A stretch of DNA of 64,000 nucleotides from Lutimaribacter pacificus (GTDB lineage Bacteria > Pseudomonadota > Alphaproteobacteria > Rhodobacterales > Rhodobacteraceae), in contig NZ_FQZZ01000001.1 of assembly GCF_900142185.1 (NCBI RefSeq), positions 1,054,001 through 1,118,000 of the forward strand, given 5' to 3'. Positions 27,682-39,064 of this stretch are shown piece by piece. The notes beneath the pieces were generated by a model. The model was not told the origin of the DNA and searched no databases. It saw only the letters and a list, made by a program, of their open reading frames with translations. Each line of letters begins with the position of its first letter. Position 1 is the stretch's first letter. The position numbers and the translations under genes are program-made.

Positions 27682-28793
27682 TGGAAACCGTCCATGTGGG
27701 GCTGGAAGGCCGCGAATACGACATCCATATCGGCCCGGGCCTGCTGGCGCAGGCCGGCGCGCTGATCGGCCCGCTGCTGGCGCGCCCGCGCGTGGCCGTG
27801 GTGACCGATGAAACGGTGGCGGCCCTGCATCTCGACGCGCTGCGCGACGGGCTGGCGGCGTCGGGGATCGAGATGGTGGCGCTGGCCCTGCCGCCCGGCG
27901 AGGGCACGAAAAGCTGGCCGCATTTCACCCGCACGGTCGAGTGGCTGCTGGAGCAGAAGGTCGAACGCCGCGACATGGTGATGGCCTTCGGCGGCGGCGT
28001 GATCGGCGACCTTGTGGGATTTGCCGCCGCGGTGCTGCGCCGGGGCGTGCGCTTCGTGCAGATCCCCACCACGCTGCTGGCGCAGGTGGACAGTTCGGTC
28101 GGCGGCAAGACCGGGATCAACGCGCCGCAGGGCAAGAACCTGATCGGCGCGTTTCACCAGCCCAGCCTGGTGCTGGCCGATACGCAGGTTCTGGGCAGCC
28201 TGACCGAACGCGATTACCTTGCCGGTTACGGCGAGGTGGTGAAATACGGGCTTTTGGGAGATTCCGAGTTCTTTCAATGGCTTGAAGGTAACGGTTCACG
28301 CGCCGCATCGGGCGACATGGCGGCGCGGATCGCGGCGGTCAGACGCTCGGTCGAGATGAAGGCGCGCATCGTCGAACGCGACGAGACCGAACAGGGCGAC
28401 CGCGCGCTGCTGAACCTCGGCCACACCTTCTGCCACGCGCTCGAGGCGGCGACCGGCTATTCCGACCGGCTGCTGCATGGCGAGGGCGTGGCCATCGGCT
28501 GCGCGCTGGCCTTCGGGCTGTCGGCCCGGCTGGGCCTGTGCAGCCAGGAAGACCCCAGCCGCGTGCGCGCCCATCTGCGCGACATGAAGATGAAGGTCGA
28601 CCTGTCTGATATTCCAGGGGATTTGCCGGATGCCGACGGGCTGATCACGCTCATGGCGCAGGACAAGAAGGTGGTGGCGGGCAAGCTGAATTTCATCCTG
28701 GCGCGCGGCATCGGCGATGCCTTCGTCACATCGGACGTGCCGCCCGACGCGGTGCGCGCGGTATTGCAGGACGCGCTGGCGCAACGGGGGTAA
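27681..28793 (+). CDS. aroB: 3-dehydroquinate synthase
   Basis: 370 residues; NAD- and metal-dependent cyclisation of DAHP to 3-dehydroquinate. Seen: the NAD-binding GGGVIGDLVGFAAAVLRRG, QIPTTLLAQVDSSVGGKTGIN, the metal-ligand region YGEVVKYG and NLGHTFCHALE, and the late HGEGVAIG. Start overlaps the aroK stop (TGATG), giving an aroKB operon. A GC-rich hairpin with the R2 motif lies just downstream. Confidence 0.95.
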   Translation: METVHVGLEGREYDIHIGPGLLAQAGALIGPLLARPRVAVVTDETVAALHLDALRDGLAASGIEMVALALPPGEGTKSWPHFTRTVEWLLEQKVERRDMVMAFGGGVIGDLVGFAAAVLRRGVRFVQIPTTLLAQVDSSVGGKTGINAPQGKNLIGAFHQPSLVLADTQVLGSLTERDYLAGYGEVVKYGLLGDSEFFQWLEGNGSRAASGDMAARIAAVRRSVEMKARIVERDETEQGDRALLNLGHTFCHALEAATGYSDRLLHGEGVAIGCALAFGLSARLGLCSQEDPSRVRAHLRDMKMKVDLSDIPGDLPDADGLITLMAQDKKVVAGKLNFILARGIGDAFVTSDVPPDAVRAVLQDALAQRG

Positions 28794-28812
28794 GGCGCGG
28801 CGCGCCCTGCCT

Positions 28813-28860
28813 CTTCATCTTGCCTGAAATACTCCGGGGGTGTGGGGGCAGCGCCCCCAC
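28813..28860 (+). repeat. R2 motif plus GC-rich hairpin (copy A)
   Basis: A 28-nt motif (28813-28840: CTTCATCTTGCC, then TGAAATACTCCGGGGG) is followed directly by a perfect 8-bp hairpin, GTGGGGGC (28842-28849) with GCCCCCAC (28853-28860). It sits between convergent aroB and tyrS. A very similar composite occurs inverted at 35386-35447 and the motif alone at 45005-45034. The hairpin lacks a T-tract, so termination is only a possibility. Confidence 0.7.
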
Positions 28861-28890
28861 TATCCATCGTGCGCAGGTGCGTGCGAACCC

Positions 28891-30186
28891 TTACCCGTTC
28901 AGCCGGACCAGCGCGTGCCGCTTCCGGCCTGCGCTCAGCTTGATCGGCTGCGCCAGCATGGCCGCGTCGATCACCAACCCCGCGTCCGTCAGCGGGGCAT
29001 CGTCCAGCTTTGCCCCGTTCTCGGCGATCAGGCGCTTGGCGTCCTTGCCGGATTTCGCAAGGCCCGATCTTACAAACAGCTGAACAATAGACACGCCCGC
29101 CGTAGCTTCTTCAGCACTCAACCTTACAGTGGGGAGCACGTCCAGTTCTGGGCTTGAAACGTCGCTTTGAGCGGTGATGCCATCTGCGTCGAGCTTGAAA
29201 CTGAAGATCTGGCCTGCGGCATTCGCAGCTGAAGCAGCGGCCGTTTGCCCATGACAAAGTGCGGTTACCTCATTAGCCAGAATAACTTTGGCTTCATTTA
29301 TTTCTGAACCACCAAGTCTTCCCATTTGCTCGCATTCTGCGACCGGCAGCTCTGTGTAGAGTCGCAAAAAGCGGCCAACGTCCGCATCCGTCGTATTCCG
29401 CCAGAACTGCCAGAAATCAAATACAGAGCACATGTCGGCATTCAGCCACACCGCGCCGTCGGCGGTCTTGCCCATCTTCTTGCCGTCCGAGGTGGTCAGC
29501 AACGGCGAGGTCAGGCCAAAGATCCCGTGATCGACCACCCGGCGGGTCAGGTCGATGCCGTTGACGATGTTGCCCCACTGGTCCGATCCGCCCATTTGCA
29601 GCAGGCAGCCATAGCGGCGGTGCAGTTCCAGGAAGTCATAGGCCTGCAGGATCATGTAGTTGAATTCGAGGAAGGACAGCGATTGCTCGCGGTCCAGCCG
29701 GGATTTGACCGATTCAAAGGACAGCATCCGGTTCACGCTGAAATGCCGCCCGATATCGCGCAGGAAGTCCAGGTAGTTCAGGTCGTCCAGCCATTCGGCG
29801 TTGTTCAGCATCAGCGCGCCGGTGGGGCTGTCGTCGTAGCTGACGTATTTCGCAAAGACCTGCTTGATCCCCGCAATGTTGTCGTCGATCTGCGCGGGCG
29901 TCAGCAGCGGGCGTTCGTCGGCGCGAAAGCTGGGATCGCCCACCTTGGTCGTGCCGCCGCCCATCAGCGTGATCGGCCTGTGCCCGGTCTTTTGCAGCCA
30001 GCGGAGCATCATGATCTGGATCAGGCTGCCCACATGCAGCGATTTCGCCGTGGCGTCGAACCCGATATAGCCCGGCACCACCCCCTTGCTCAGCGCCTCG
30101 TCGAGGCCCTGGTAATCGGTGCAGTCGGCCAGAAAGCCGCGCTCGATCATGACACGCATGAAATCCGACTTGGGGTGATAGGTCAT
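28891..30186 (-). CDS. tyrS: tyrosyl-tRNA synthetase
   Basis: 431 residues, class I aminoacyl-tRNA synthetase charging tRNA-Tyr. The HIGH-equivalent is HVGS (residues 51-54), the KMSKS-equivalent is KMGKT (about 235-239), and the C-terminal S4 RNA-binding domain ([22 protein letters not shown]) is present. The stretch coding residues about 250-380 (29050-29440) is about 53% GC and uses codons such as ATA, TCA, GTT and ATT, whereas both flanks have the usual GC-rich codons; the reading frame is intact across it. Start ATG 30186 is divergent from anmK. Confidence 0.94.
   Translation of the reverse strand: MTYHPKSDFMRVMIERGFLADCTDYQGLDEALSKGVVPGYIGFDATAKSLHVGSLIQIMMLRWLQKTGHRPITLMGGGTTKVGDPSFRADERPLLTPAQIDDNIAGIKQVFAKYVSYDDSPTGALMLNNAEWLDDLNYLDFLRDIGRHFSVNRMLSFESVKSRLDREQSLSFLEFNYMILQAYDFLELHRRYGCLLQMGGSDQWGNIVNGIDLTRRVVDHGIFGLTSPLLTTSDGKKMGKTADGAVWLNADMCSVFDFWQFWRNTTDADVGRFLRLYTELPVAECEQMGRLGGSEINEAKVILANEVTALCHGQTAAASAANAAGQIFSFKLDADGITAQSDVSSPELDVLPTVRLSAEEATAGVSIVQLFVRSGLAKSGKDAKRLIAENGAKLDDAPLTDAGLVIDAAMLAQPIKLSAGRKRHALVRLNG
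29050..29440 (-). other. low-GC, atypical-codon block inside tyrS
   Basis: Hand counts for 29101-29400 give about 160 G/C in 300 bases (53%), with one 60-base line at 40%. Neighbouring coding sequence is around two-thirds GC. The minus-strand codons here include runs such as GGT TCA GAA ATA AAT GAA, unlike anything else in the window. The edges are abrupt and the protein remains TyrS-like, so this looks like a recombined segment from a lower-GC relative rather than an insertion. Confidence 0.7.
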
Positions 30187-30249
30187 CTGTCTTGTTCCCA
30201 CTAGAATTGCGCGGCATGTATAGGCATCGAATTGGCAAAGGAAAAGGCC

Positions 30250-31353
30250 ATGTTGAAAGGGCAGGTCGCGCGGGCGCTCGGGGCGATGTCGGGAACGTCG
30301 CTCGATGGGGTGGACGCGGCCGTTGTGGAAACCGACGGGGTCACGATTTCGGGGTTTGGTGAAACGGCTTACCGCGCCTATTCGGCACAGGAACAGGCGG
30401 TGCTGCGCGCCGCGCTTGGCCGCTGGTCGGGCGAAAAAGGCGTGGAACAGGCCGCGCGACTGGTCGAGGACGCCCACGCGCAGGTCTTGTCGGGCTTCGA
30501 CGGGATCGGCCTGGTCGGGTTTCACGGGCAGACGCTGGCGCATGATCCGGCGGGCGGGCGGACCCACCAGGCGGGGAATGGCGCAAGGCTGGCCGAAACG
30601 CTGGGCTGCCCGGTCGTGTGGGATTTCCGCAGCGCCGACATGCGGCTGGGCGGGCAGGGCGCACCGCTGGCGCCGTTCTTCCATTTCGCCTGCGCGAAAT
30701 GGATCGGGGCAGAGGCACCGCTGGCCTTTCTGAACCTGGGCGGTGTCGGCAACCTGACATGGATCGACCCCGCGCGCCCCGCGCCCGAGGCCGACGGCGC
30801 GCTGCTGGCCTTCGACACCGGGCCGGCGAACGCGCCGCTCAACGACCTGATGATGGAGCGCCGCGGGCTGCCCTTCGACGCGGGCGGCGCGCTGGCCGCG
30901 CAGGGCAAGGTGGTGGACGGCGCGCTGGAGCTGTTCCTGGACGAGGGGTATTTCCTGAAGATCCCGCCGAAATCGCTGGACCGGGACGATTTTTCCCTGA
31001 TGCTCGACCTTGTGCGCGAACTGGACGATGCCGACGCGGCGGCCACCATGACGGCGATGGCGGCAGCGGCAGTGATGCAGGGAATGCAGTTCTGCCCGTC
31101 CCCGCCCGAACGCCTGCTGGTCACCGGGGGCGGGCGCCATAACCCGGTGATGATGGAGATGCTGGCGGCGGGGCTGGATTGCCCGGTGCTGCCGGTCGAG
31201 GATGTGGGCCTGGACGGCGACATGCTGGAGGCGCAGGCGTTTGCCTATCTCGCCGTGCGGGTGGCGCGCGGGTTGCCGACCTCGGGGCCCGCCACCACCG
31301 GCGTGCGCGCAACCGTGGGCGGGGGCGAGATCAGCGGCATGGTCCGGCGTTGA
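30250..31353 (+). CDS. anmK: anhydro-N-acetylmuramic acid kinase
   Basis: 367 residues; phosphorylates and opens 1,6-anhydro-MurNAc during peptidoglycan recycling. The ASKHA-kinase N-terminus [14 protein letters not shown], the substrate loop [35 protein letters not shown] and the adenosine motif [14 protein letters not shown] are present. ATG 30250 is preceded by AAGGA at good spacing; a TTG start six codons upstream is less likely. Repeat R1 copy 3 begins only 5 bp after the stop. Confidence 0.94.
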   Translation: MLKGQVARALGAMSGTSLDGVDAAVVETDGVTISGFGETAYRAYSAQEQAVLRAALGRWSGEKGVEQAARLVEDAHAQVLSGFDGIGLVGFHGQTLAHDPAGGRTHQAGNGARLAETLGCPVVWDFRSADMRLGGQGAPLAPFFHFACAKWIGAEAPLAFLNLGGVGNLTWIDPARPAPEADGALLAFDTGPANAPLNDLMMERRGLPFDAGGALAAQGKVVDGALELFLDEGYFLKIPPKSLDRDDFSLMLDLVRELDDADAAATMTAMAAAAVMQGMQFCPSPPERLLVTGGGRHNPVMMEMLAAGLDCPVLPVEDVGLDGDMLEAQAFAYLAVRVARGLPTSGPATTGVRATVGGGEISGMVRR

Positions 31354-31358
31354 TATTG

Positions 31359-31547
31359 CACCCAGCCCGGACCGGCCGCGCAGCGGCCCGGGCATCGCAC
31401 GGCCGCCCCCCGGCCGGGCGATTGGCTGCCGCAAGCACTCTGCCTTGAGGGACGAGGTGGCGGCGCGATAAACTGCCAGGCCCCGGCCGTCGGATCGCCC
31501 GACCGCGGCCGTGCGATGCCCTTCTGTTGCGAACCGCCCGACCCGCA
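31359..31547 (+). repeat. dispersed repeat R1, copy 3
   Basis: A full-length copy between anmK and zwf, beginning CACCCAGCCCGGACC and ending near GTTGCGAACCGCCCGACC. Both hairpin arms (GGGCATCGCACGGCCGC and its complement GCGGCCGTGCGATGCCC) are exact. The core differs from copies 2 and 4 mainly around 31434-31447 and 31480-31492, which shows substitution within an otherwise conserved frame. Confidence 0.78.
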
Positions 31548-31627
31548 GCAAAACCCCGCCCCCGGCCGCCTTGGGATTGTGCCTTGGTGCGGTCATGTTA
31601 CTCTGCATCGCAGCAGAGAGGTTCAAC

Positions 31628-33076
31628 ATGGTTTCCAGAGTCATCCCCGTCGATCCTTTCGACCTCGTGGTGATCGGCGGCACCGGCGATCTGGCGCGGC
31701 GCAAGATCCTGCCCGCGCTCTACCGGCGTTTCTGCGCCGGCCAGGTGCCGGACGACGCACAGATCATCGGCGCGGCGCGCACCGCGATGGACGATGCCGG
31801 ATACCGAGATTTCGTCGGCGCGGCGCTGGACGAGTTCGCGGGCGCCGCCGGCTGCGAGGATCGCGCGCGGTTCCTGTCGATCATCGGCTACGTGACGCTG
31901 GATGTCCTGGGCGATGCCGGCTGGACCGAGCTTGCCGGGCGGCTGGGGCAGGACCGGGTGCAGGCGTTCTATTTCTCGGTCGGCCCGTCGCTGTTCGGCC
32001 CGATCGCCGAGCGGTTGCAGACCTATGGCATGGCGGGGCCGGACACGCGGATCGTGGTGGAAAAACCCTTTGGCCGCGATCTCACCTCGGCACGCGCGCT
32101 CAATACCGATCTGGCGCGGCATTTCGACGAGGGGCAGATCTACCGGATCGACCACTACCTCGGGAAGGAAACGGTGCAGAACCTGATGGCGATCCGCTTC
32201 GGCAACATGCTGTTCGAGCCGCTGTGGAACAGCCAGTATGTCGATCACATCCAGATCACCGTGGCCGAAACCGTGGGCGTCGAGGGGCGCGGCGAATATT
32301 ACGAACGCGCCGGCGCGATGCGCGACATGGTGCAGAACCACCTGATGCAGCTTTTGTGCCTGATCGCCATGGAGCCGCCGTCGAAATTCGATCCCGACGC
32401 GGTGCGCGACGAAAAGCTCAAGGTCATCCGCGCCCTCGATCCCATCGCCCCCGAGGACGTGGTGCGGGGGCAATACCTGGCCGATGGCGACCGCCCGGGG
32501 TTCCGCGAACATGTGGGCAATGCGGAATCGACCACCGAAAGCTTCATCGCGCTCAAGGTGCGGATCAGCAACTGGCGGTGGGCGGGCACGCCGATCTACC
32601 TGCGCACGGGCAAACGGTTGCGGGCGCGCACCTCGGAAATCGACGTGGTGTTCAAGGACACCCCGCATTCGATCTTCGGCCCCGAGGCCGGGCGGCACCG
32701 CAACATCCTGACGATCCGGCTGCAACCGAACGAGGGGATCGACCTTGGCGTGACGATCAAGGAGCCGGGCCCGGGCGGTATGCGGCTGGTCGATGTGCCG
32801 CTCGACATGACCTTCGCGCAGGCGCTGGGGCCTGATGCCAAGGATGTGCCAGATGCCTATGAACGGCTGATCATGGACGTGGTCCGGGGCAACCAGACGC
32901 TGTTCATGCGCGGCGACGAGGTCGAGGCCGCCTGGGCCTGGACCGACCCGGTCATCGCCGGATGGGAAGAGGCGGGCACCGCGCCGATCCCCTACGATAC
33001 CGGCAGCGCCGGGCCCGAGGAGTCGCTGGCGCTGATGCATCGGGACGGCCGCCGCTGGAGGGAGATACGGGCATGA
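31628..33076 (+). CDS. zwf: glucose-6-phosphate 1-dehydrogenase
   Basis: 482 residues; oxidises glucose-6-phosphate to 6-phosphogluconolactone, feeding the Entner-Doudoroff and pentose-phosphate routes. NADP-binding [18 protein letters not shown] at the N-terminus, the substrate motif RIDHYLGKE (residues 173-181), VEKPFGRDL and NMLFEPLWN are present. ATG 31628 follows AGAGAGG; longer in-frame extensions would read through repeat R1 and are rejected. First gene of zwf-pgl-pgi, with an ATGA overlap to pgl. Confidence 0.95.
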   Translation: MVSRVIPVDPFDLVVIGGTGDLARRKILPALYRRFCAGQVPDDAQIIGAARTAMDDAGYRDFVGAALDEFAGAAGCEDRARFLSIIGYVTLDVLGDAGWTELAGRLGQDRVQAFYFSVGPSLFGPIAERLQTYGMAGPDTRIVVEKPFGRDLTSARALNTDLARHFDEGQIYRIDHYLGKETVQNLMAIRFGNMLFEPLWNSQYVDHIQITVAETVGVEGRGEYYERAGAMRDMVQNHLMQLLCLIAMEPPSKFDPDAVRDEKLKVIRALDPIAPEDVVRGQYLADGDRPGFREHVGNAESTTESFIALKVRISNWRWAGTPIYLRTGKRLRARTSEIDVVFKDTPHSIFGPEAGRHRNILTIRLQPNEGIDLGVTIKEPGPGGMRLVDVPLDMTFAQALGPDAKDVPDAYERLIMDVVRGNQTLFMRGDEVEAAWAWTDPVIAGWEEAGTAPIPYDTGSAGPEESLALMHRDGRRWREIRA

Positions 33077-33744
33077 CTCTGATCGAATACGCCGACCGCG
33101 ACATGCTGGCCATCGACCTGGCCAACAAGCTGGCGGGCGAACTGGCCGCCGCGCTGATGCATGAGGACCGCGCCACGCTGATCGTGCCGGGCGGCAGCAC
33201 GCCGGGGCCGGTCTTCGACGATCTCTGCGCCGCCGACCTGGACTGGTCGCGGGTCGACGTGCTGCTGTCCGACGAACGCTGGGTGCCCGAGGACGATCCC
33301 GCCTCGAACGCGGCGCTGGTGCGCGACCGGCTGCTGGTGAACCGGGCGGCCCGGGCGCGGCTGGTGCCGTTCTACGTGGCCGGCCAGGCCCCCGAACAGG
33401 TCCTTGGCCCGCTTGAGGAGACGATCCGGACCCGCCTGCCGGCCGCCGTGGCGCTGCTGGGGATGGGGGCCGACATGCACACCGCCAGCCTGTTTGCGCG
33501 CGGCGACAACCTGCGGCTGGCGCTCGATCCGCAGGCGCCGATTCTGGTCGAGATGCGCGCCCCGGGGCTGGAGCATGTGCGCATCAGCCTGAGCGCGCGG
33601 GCGCTGGCCGAATCGCTGTCGCTGCACGTGGTGATCACCGGCGCGGACAAGCGCGCCGCGCTGGAGCGCGCGCAGGGCCTGCCCCCGGAGGAAGCGCCGG
33701 TCGCCGCCATTCTGGAGGATGCCGTCGTGCATTGGGCGGAATGA
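33073..33744 (+). CDS. pgl: 6-phosphogluconolactonase
   Basis: 223 residues of the DevB/SOL type; hydrolyses 6-phosphogluconolactone made by Zwf. [16 protein letters not shown] near residue 35, [24 protein letters not shown] (the conserved phosphosugar-binding block) and [14 protein letters not shown] match the family. It starts within the zwf stop codon and its own stop overlaps pgi (ATGA), so the three enzymes are made from one coupled message. Confidence 0.93.
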   Translation: MTLIEYADRDMLAIDLANKLAGELAAALMHEDRATLIVPGGSTPGPVFDDLCAADLDWSRVDVLLSDERWVPEDDPASNAALVRDRLLVNRAARARLVPFYVAGQAPEQVLGPLEETIRTRLPAAVALLGMGADMHTASLFARGDNLRLALDPQAPILVEMRAPGLEHVRISLSARALAESLSLHVVITGADKRAALERAQGLPPEEAPVAAILEDAVVHWAE

Positions 33745-35345
33745 GCGCGATCTGGGACCAGCTCCATGCGATGCAGGCGGATGTGGCGCAGCGGCGGATT
33801 CGCAGCCTGTTCGACGATCCCGCGCGGTTCGACGGGTTTTCCGCGCGGTTCGACGGGATTCTGCTGGATTACTCCAAGACCAATATCGACGCCGCGATCC
33901 GCGCTGCGCTGATCGCCCTGGCGGATGCGACGGGCGTGCCGGCGGCCCGCGCGGCGATGTTCGGCGGCGAGCCCATCAACCGGACCGAGGGGCGCGCGGT
34001 GCTGCACACCGCGCTGCGTGCACCCGCCGACGCGGAAATCGCGGTGGACGGGCGCAACGTGATGCCCGACGTGGTGGCGACCCGGTCGCGCATGGCGCAT
34101 TTCGCCACGGTGCTGCGCAGCGGCGCCTTCAAGGCGCAGGGCGGGCGGGTGACCGACGTGGTGAATATCGGCATCGGCGGCTCCGACCTGGGCCCGGCGA
34201 TGGCCACGGCGGCGCTGGCGCCCTGGCATGACGGGCCGCGCTGCCATTTCGTGTCGAACGTGGACGGCGCGCAGATCCACGACACGCTGGCGGGGCTGGA
34301 CCCGGAGACGACCGTGGTCATCGTCGCCTCGAAAACCTTTACCACCGTCGAAACCATGACCAATGCCGCCACCGCGCGCGACTGGATGGCACAGACGGTC
34401 GCCGATCCGGGCGCGCAGTTCGTGGCGCTGTCCTCGGCGCAGGAGCGTGCCGCCGCGTTCGGCATCGCGCCCGAGCGGGTATTCGGCTTCGCCGACTGGG
34501 TCGGCGGGCGGTATTCGGTCTGGGGGCCGATCGGGCTGAGCCTGATGATCGCCATCGGGCCGGACGAGTTCGCGGCCTTCCTGGACGGGGCGGCGTCGAT
34601 GGACGCGCATTTCCGCGACGCGCCGCCCGATGAAAACCTGCCCGTGCTGCTGGCGCTGGCGGGCATCTGGCACCGGCAGATCTGCGGCTACCCGACCCGC
34701 GCGGTGCTGCCCTACGATCAGCGGCTGGCGCTGCTGCCCGCCTACCTTCAGCAGCTTGAGATGGAAAGTAACGGCAAGCGCGTCGGCATGGACGGCGCCG
34801 ACCTGACGCGGCCCTCGGGGCCGGTCGTGTGGGGCGCGCCGGGCACCAACGGGCAGCACGCCTTTTTCCAGCTTCTGCACCAGGGCACCGATATCGTGCC
34901 CTGCGAATTCATGGTCGCGGCCGAGGGGCACGAACCGGACCTTGCCCATCACCACGCGCTGCTGGTGGCCAATTGCCTGGCCCAGTCCGAGGCGCTGATG
35001 ACCGGCCGTTCGCTGGAAGAGGCGCGCGCCCTGATGGCGGCGCGGGGGCTGGAGGGCGCGGAGGCCGTGATGCAGGCCCGCCACCGGGTGTTCCCGGGCA
35101 ACCGCCCGTCGGTCACGCTGGCCTATGACCGGCTGACGCCGCGGCGGCTGGGCCAGATCGTCGCGCTGTACGAGCACCGGGTGTTCGTCGAGGGAGTGAT
35201 CCTTGGCCTCAATTCCTTCGACCAGTGGGGGGTGGAACTGGGCAAGGAACTGGCCACCGCGCTGGGGCCGGTCCTGTCGGGCGAAGAACCCGCCGGGGAC
35301 AAGGACGGATCGACCGCGGGGCTGGTGGCGTTCCTGCGGCGCTGA
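33741..35345 (+). CDS. pgi: glucose-6-phosphate isomerase
   Basis: 534 residues; interconverts glucose-6-phosphate and fructose-6-phosphate. Signatures seen: [25 protein letters not shown], the catalytic-loop GVPAAR/FGGEPIN early, [14 protein letters not shown], and [18 protein letters not shown]. In bacteria relying on the Entner-Doudoroff route it recycles fructose-6-phosphate back toward Zwf, which fits its place at the end of zwf-pgl-pgi. The ATG 33741 start overlaps the pgl stop. Confidence 0.95.
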   Translation: MSAIWDQLHAMQADVAQRRIRSLFDDPARFDGFSARFDGILLDYSKTNIDAAIRAALIALADATGVPAARAAMFGGEPINRTEGRAVLHTALRAPADAEIAVDGRNVMPDVVATRSRMAHFATVLRSGAFKAQGGRVTDVVNIGIGGSDLGPAMATAALAPWHDGPRCHFVSNVDGAQIHDTLAGLDPETTVVIVASKTFTTVETMTNAATARDWMAQTVADPGAQFVALSSAQERAAAFGIAPERVFGFADWVGGRYSVWGPIGLSLMIAIGPDEFAAFLDGAASMDAHFRDAPPDENLPVLLALAGIWHRQICGYPTRAVLPYDQRLALLPAYLQQLEMESNGKRVGMDGADLTRPSGPVVWGAPGTNGQHAFFQLLHQGTDIVPCEFMVAAEGHEPDLAHHHALLVANCLAQSEALMTGRSLEEARALMAARGLEGAEAVMQARHRVFPGNRPSVTLAYDRLTPRRLGQIVALYEHRVFVEGVILGLNSFDQWGVELGKELATALGPVLSGEEPAGDKDGSTAGLVAFLRR

Positions 35346-35385
35346 CGCGATCCGGCGGATGCGCGCCCGTCATCGGCGGCGCCAG

Positions 35386-35447
35386 GGGGGCGCTGCCCCC
35401 TTGGGCCTGCGGCCCAATTCCCCCGGAGTGTTTCAGGAACGATGAAG
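35386..35447 (-). repeat. R2 motif plus tandem hairpins (copy B)
   Basis: Read on the minus strand, the 28-nt motif (35420-35447) matches copy A at 25 of 28 positions. It is followed by two hairpins: TTGGGCC/GGCCCAA (35401-35417) and GGGGGC (35386-35391) with GCCCCC (35395-35400). The second has the same GGGGGC-AGC-GCCCCC core as copy A. It lies 40 bp after pgi. Confidence 0.7.
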
Positions 35448-35603
35448 GCCGGGGCGCGCGCGCAGTCGGCGAATCCGTGCCGACCGGATCGGGCGAACCG
35501 GCAATCTTCGGCGCATCAAACGGGCGGCGCCGATTCGGGCTGTTCCGCGGGCAAGGTGCGGCCAAGGATGGCGGGCGGACGTTACAGCAAAAGGAGTAAC
35601 ATC

Positions 35604-35882
35604 ATGAATGTTTTGAAAGTTTCAGCCGCTTTCCTGGCGCTTTTCACCCTTGTCGCCTGTCAGAACATGACGAGCCAACAGCGCACGGTGGCCGGTGTCG
35701 CCGGCGGTGCGGCCGCGGGGCTGGTCGCGGCGGATGTGCTTGAGGCCGATGACGACTGGCGCCTGATCGCCGGTCTGGCCGGGGCTGCGGCGGGCACGAT
35801 GGTGGCGCAGAACCGGAACGGACAGACCTGCGCCTATGCGCGCGGCGACGGCACCTATTACCGGGCAGCTTGCCCGAACTGA
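35604..35882 (+). CDS. small glycine-zipper lipoprotein
   Basis: 92 residues. Lipobox LVAC gives a lipidated Cys19. The mature part has a glycine/alanine-rich zipper (VAGVAGGAAAGLVAADV and GLAGAAAGTMVAQ) like small outer-membrane lipoproteins, and ends CAYARGDGTYYRAACPN with two cysteines. A strong AAGGAG site lies 8 bases before ATG 35604; longer upstream reading of this frame lacks such a signal. The role is probably envelope-related; no specific function is assignable. Confidence 0.8.
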   Translation: MNVLKVSAAFLALFTLVACQNMTSQQRTVAGVAGGAAAGLVAADVLEADDDWRLIAGLAGAAAGTMVAQNRNGQTCAYARGDGTYYRAACPN

Positions 35883-35893
35883 TGCGGGTGCGG

Positions 35894-35914
35894 GCGGGGC
35901 CGCACTGGCCCCGC
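35894..35914. terminator. hairpin between convergent lipoprotein and eno genes
   Basis: A perfect 8-bp stem, GCGGGGCC (35894-35901) with GGCCCCGC (35907-35914) and a 5-nt loop, fills most of the 39-bp gap. There is no T-tract on either side, so bidirectional termination is plausible but unproven. Confidence 0.5.
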
Positions 35915-35921
35915 ACCACGC

Positions 35922-38169
<2,248 letters not shown>

Positions 38170-38250
38170 GGGCCGTCCTGTTCGCAGATCGCGGGCGAAA
38201 TTGCCCGCGTGGCCCGGCTTAGACCCGGACCGGGGCCGGGGCAAGGGGGG

Positions 38251-38661
38251 TCATTTCTTGATCGGCACGCCGTAGAGTTCCAGCCGGTGATCCTTGAGCC
38301 GGTAGCCCAGCCGCTCGGCGATCTTTTCCTGCAGGCGCTCGATCTCGGGGTCGCAGAACTCGATCACCTCGCCGGTGTTCACGTCGATCAGGTGGTCGTG
38401 GTGGTCGCGCTCGGCATCCTCGTAGCGGGCGCGCCCGTCGCGGAACTCGTGCCGGTCGAGAATGCCCGATTCCTCGAACAGTTTGACGGTGCGATAGACC
38501 GTGGCGATCGAGATGCGCGAATCGCGCGCGGCGGCGCGGGCGTGCAGCTCTTCGACATCGGGGTGGTCGTCGGCCTCCTGCAGGATGGCGGCGATGGTGC
38601 GGCGCTGATCGGTCAGGCGCAGGCCCGCAGCCTCGCATCGGTCGATGATGGTGTCGGTCAT
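38251..38661 (-). CDS. fur: Fur-family metalloregulator (Fur/Mur type)
   Basis: 136 residues. N-terminal winged helix (LRLTDQRRTIAAIL ... SIATVYRTVKLFEESGIL) and C-terminal metal-sensing dimer domain with RHEFRDGRARYE and DHHDHLIDVNTGEVIEF. The CxxC zinc pairs of enterobacterial Fur are replaced (DVNTG), as in alphaproteobacterial Fur/Mur proteins, several of which respond to manganese. It lacks the HHH-rich haem motif expected for Irr. The regulon is not visible here. Confidence 0.9.
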   Translation of the reverse strand: MTDTIIDRCEAAGLRLTDQRRTIAAILQEADDHPDVEELHARAAARDSRISIATVYRTVKLFEESGILDRHEFRDGRARYEDAERDHHDHLIDVNTGEVIEFCDPEIERLQEKIAERLGYRLKDHRLELYGVPIKK

Positions 38662-39064
38662 CGGGCATCCCCCGGGCGGTCGTATCGGTGGGCGCGGTTT
38701 AGCGAATGGCGCGCGGCGAATCCACCCCGTTTCGCCCGCGCGCGGGCGATCTATCCGGGGTATTCCGGCCCCGGCGGGGATATTTCCCGCCACGGGAAGG
38801 GGATAGTGATTGACTTTATGTCGCGGGGTGTCCATGTGTCCCGCAGCACAGCCCTGCCGCGTGAGCAGGCCGGCGCCCCGATACGGGCGCAAAGGGCGGT
38901 GTGACAGAGTTTCCCAAGATCACGCGTGGGGATCGGTGCCGGGACGGCGGGCGCACATGCGGTGCGCCATGCCGCGATCCGGGCACAAACCACGGACCGG
39001 CGCAAACTTGCGCCGCATGGCGCACGGGCCAGGGGGCTGCGTGCGCATAAAGGACTGACTGATT
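38662..39064. other. 403-bp gene-free region with structured leader of the helicase gene
   Basis: No supported coding frame. A candidate TTGACT hexamer lies at about 38812, without a convincing -10 match. Near the helicase gene are nested inverted repeats: GTGCGCCATGC (38962-38972) with GCATGGCGCAC (39015-39025), and GGCGCA/TGCGCC (38999-39014) abutting the right arm. This looks like a long 5' untranslated leader. Confidence 0.6.

Noticed and set aside
29050-29440. Insertion sequence or frameshift in tyrS
   Set aside because: The frame is open throughout, the protein stays TyrS-like and no terminal repeats flank the block; recombination is the better reading.
38751-39005. An 84-codon minus-strand frame in the helicase leader
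   Set aside because: No ribosome-binding site or similarity; it overlaps the inverted repeats and reads as Arg/Ala-rich shadow sequence.
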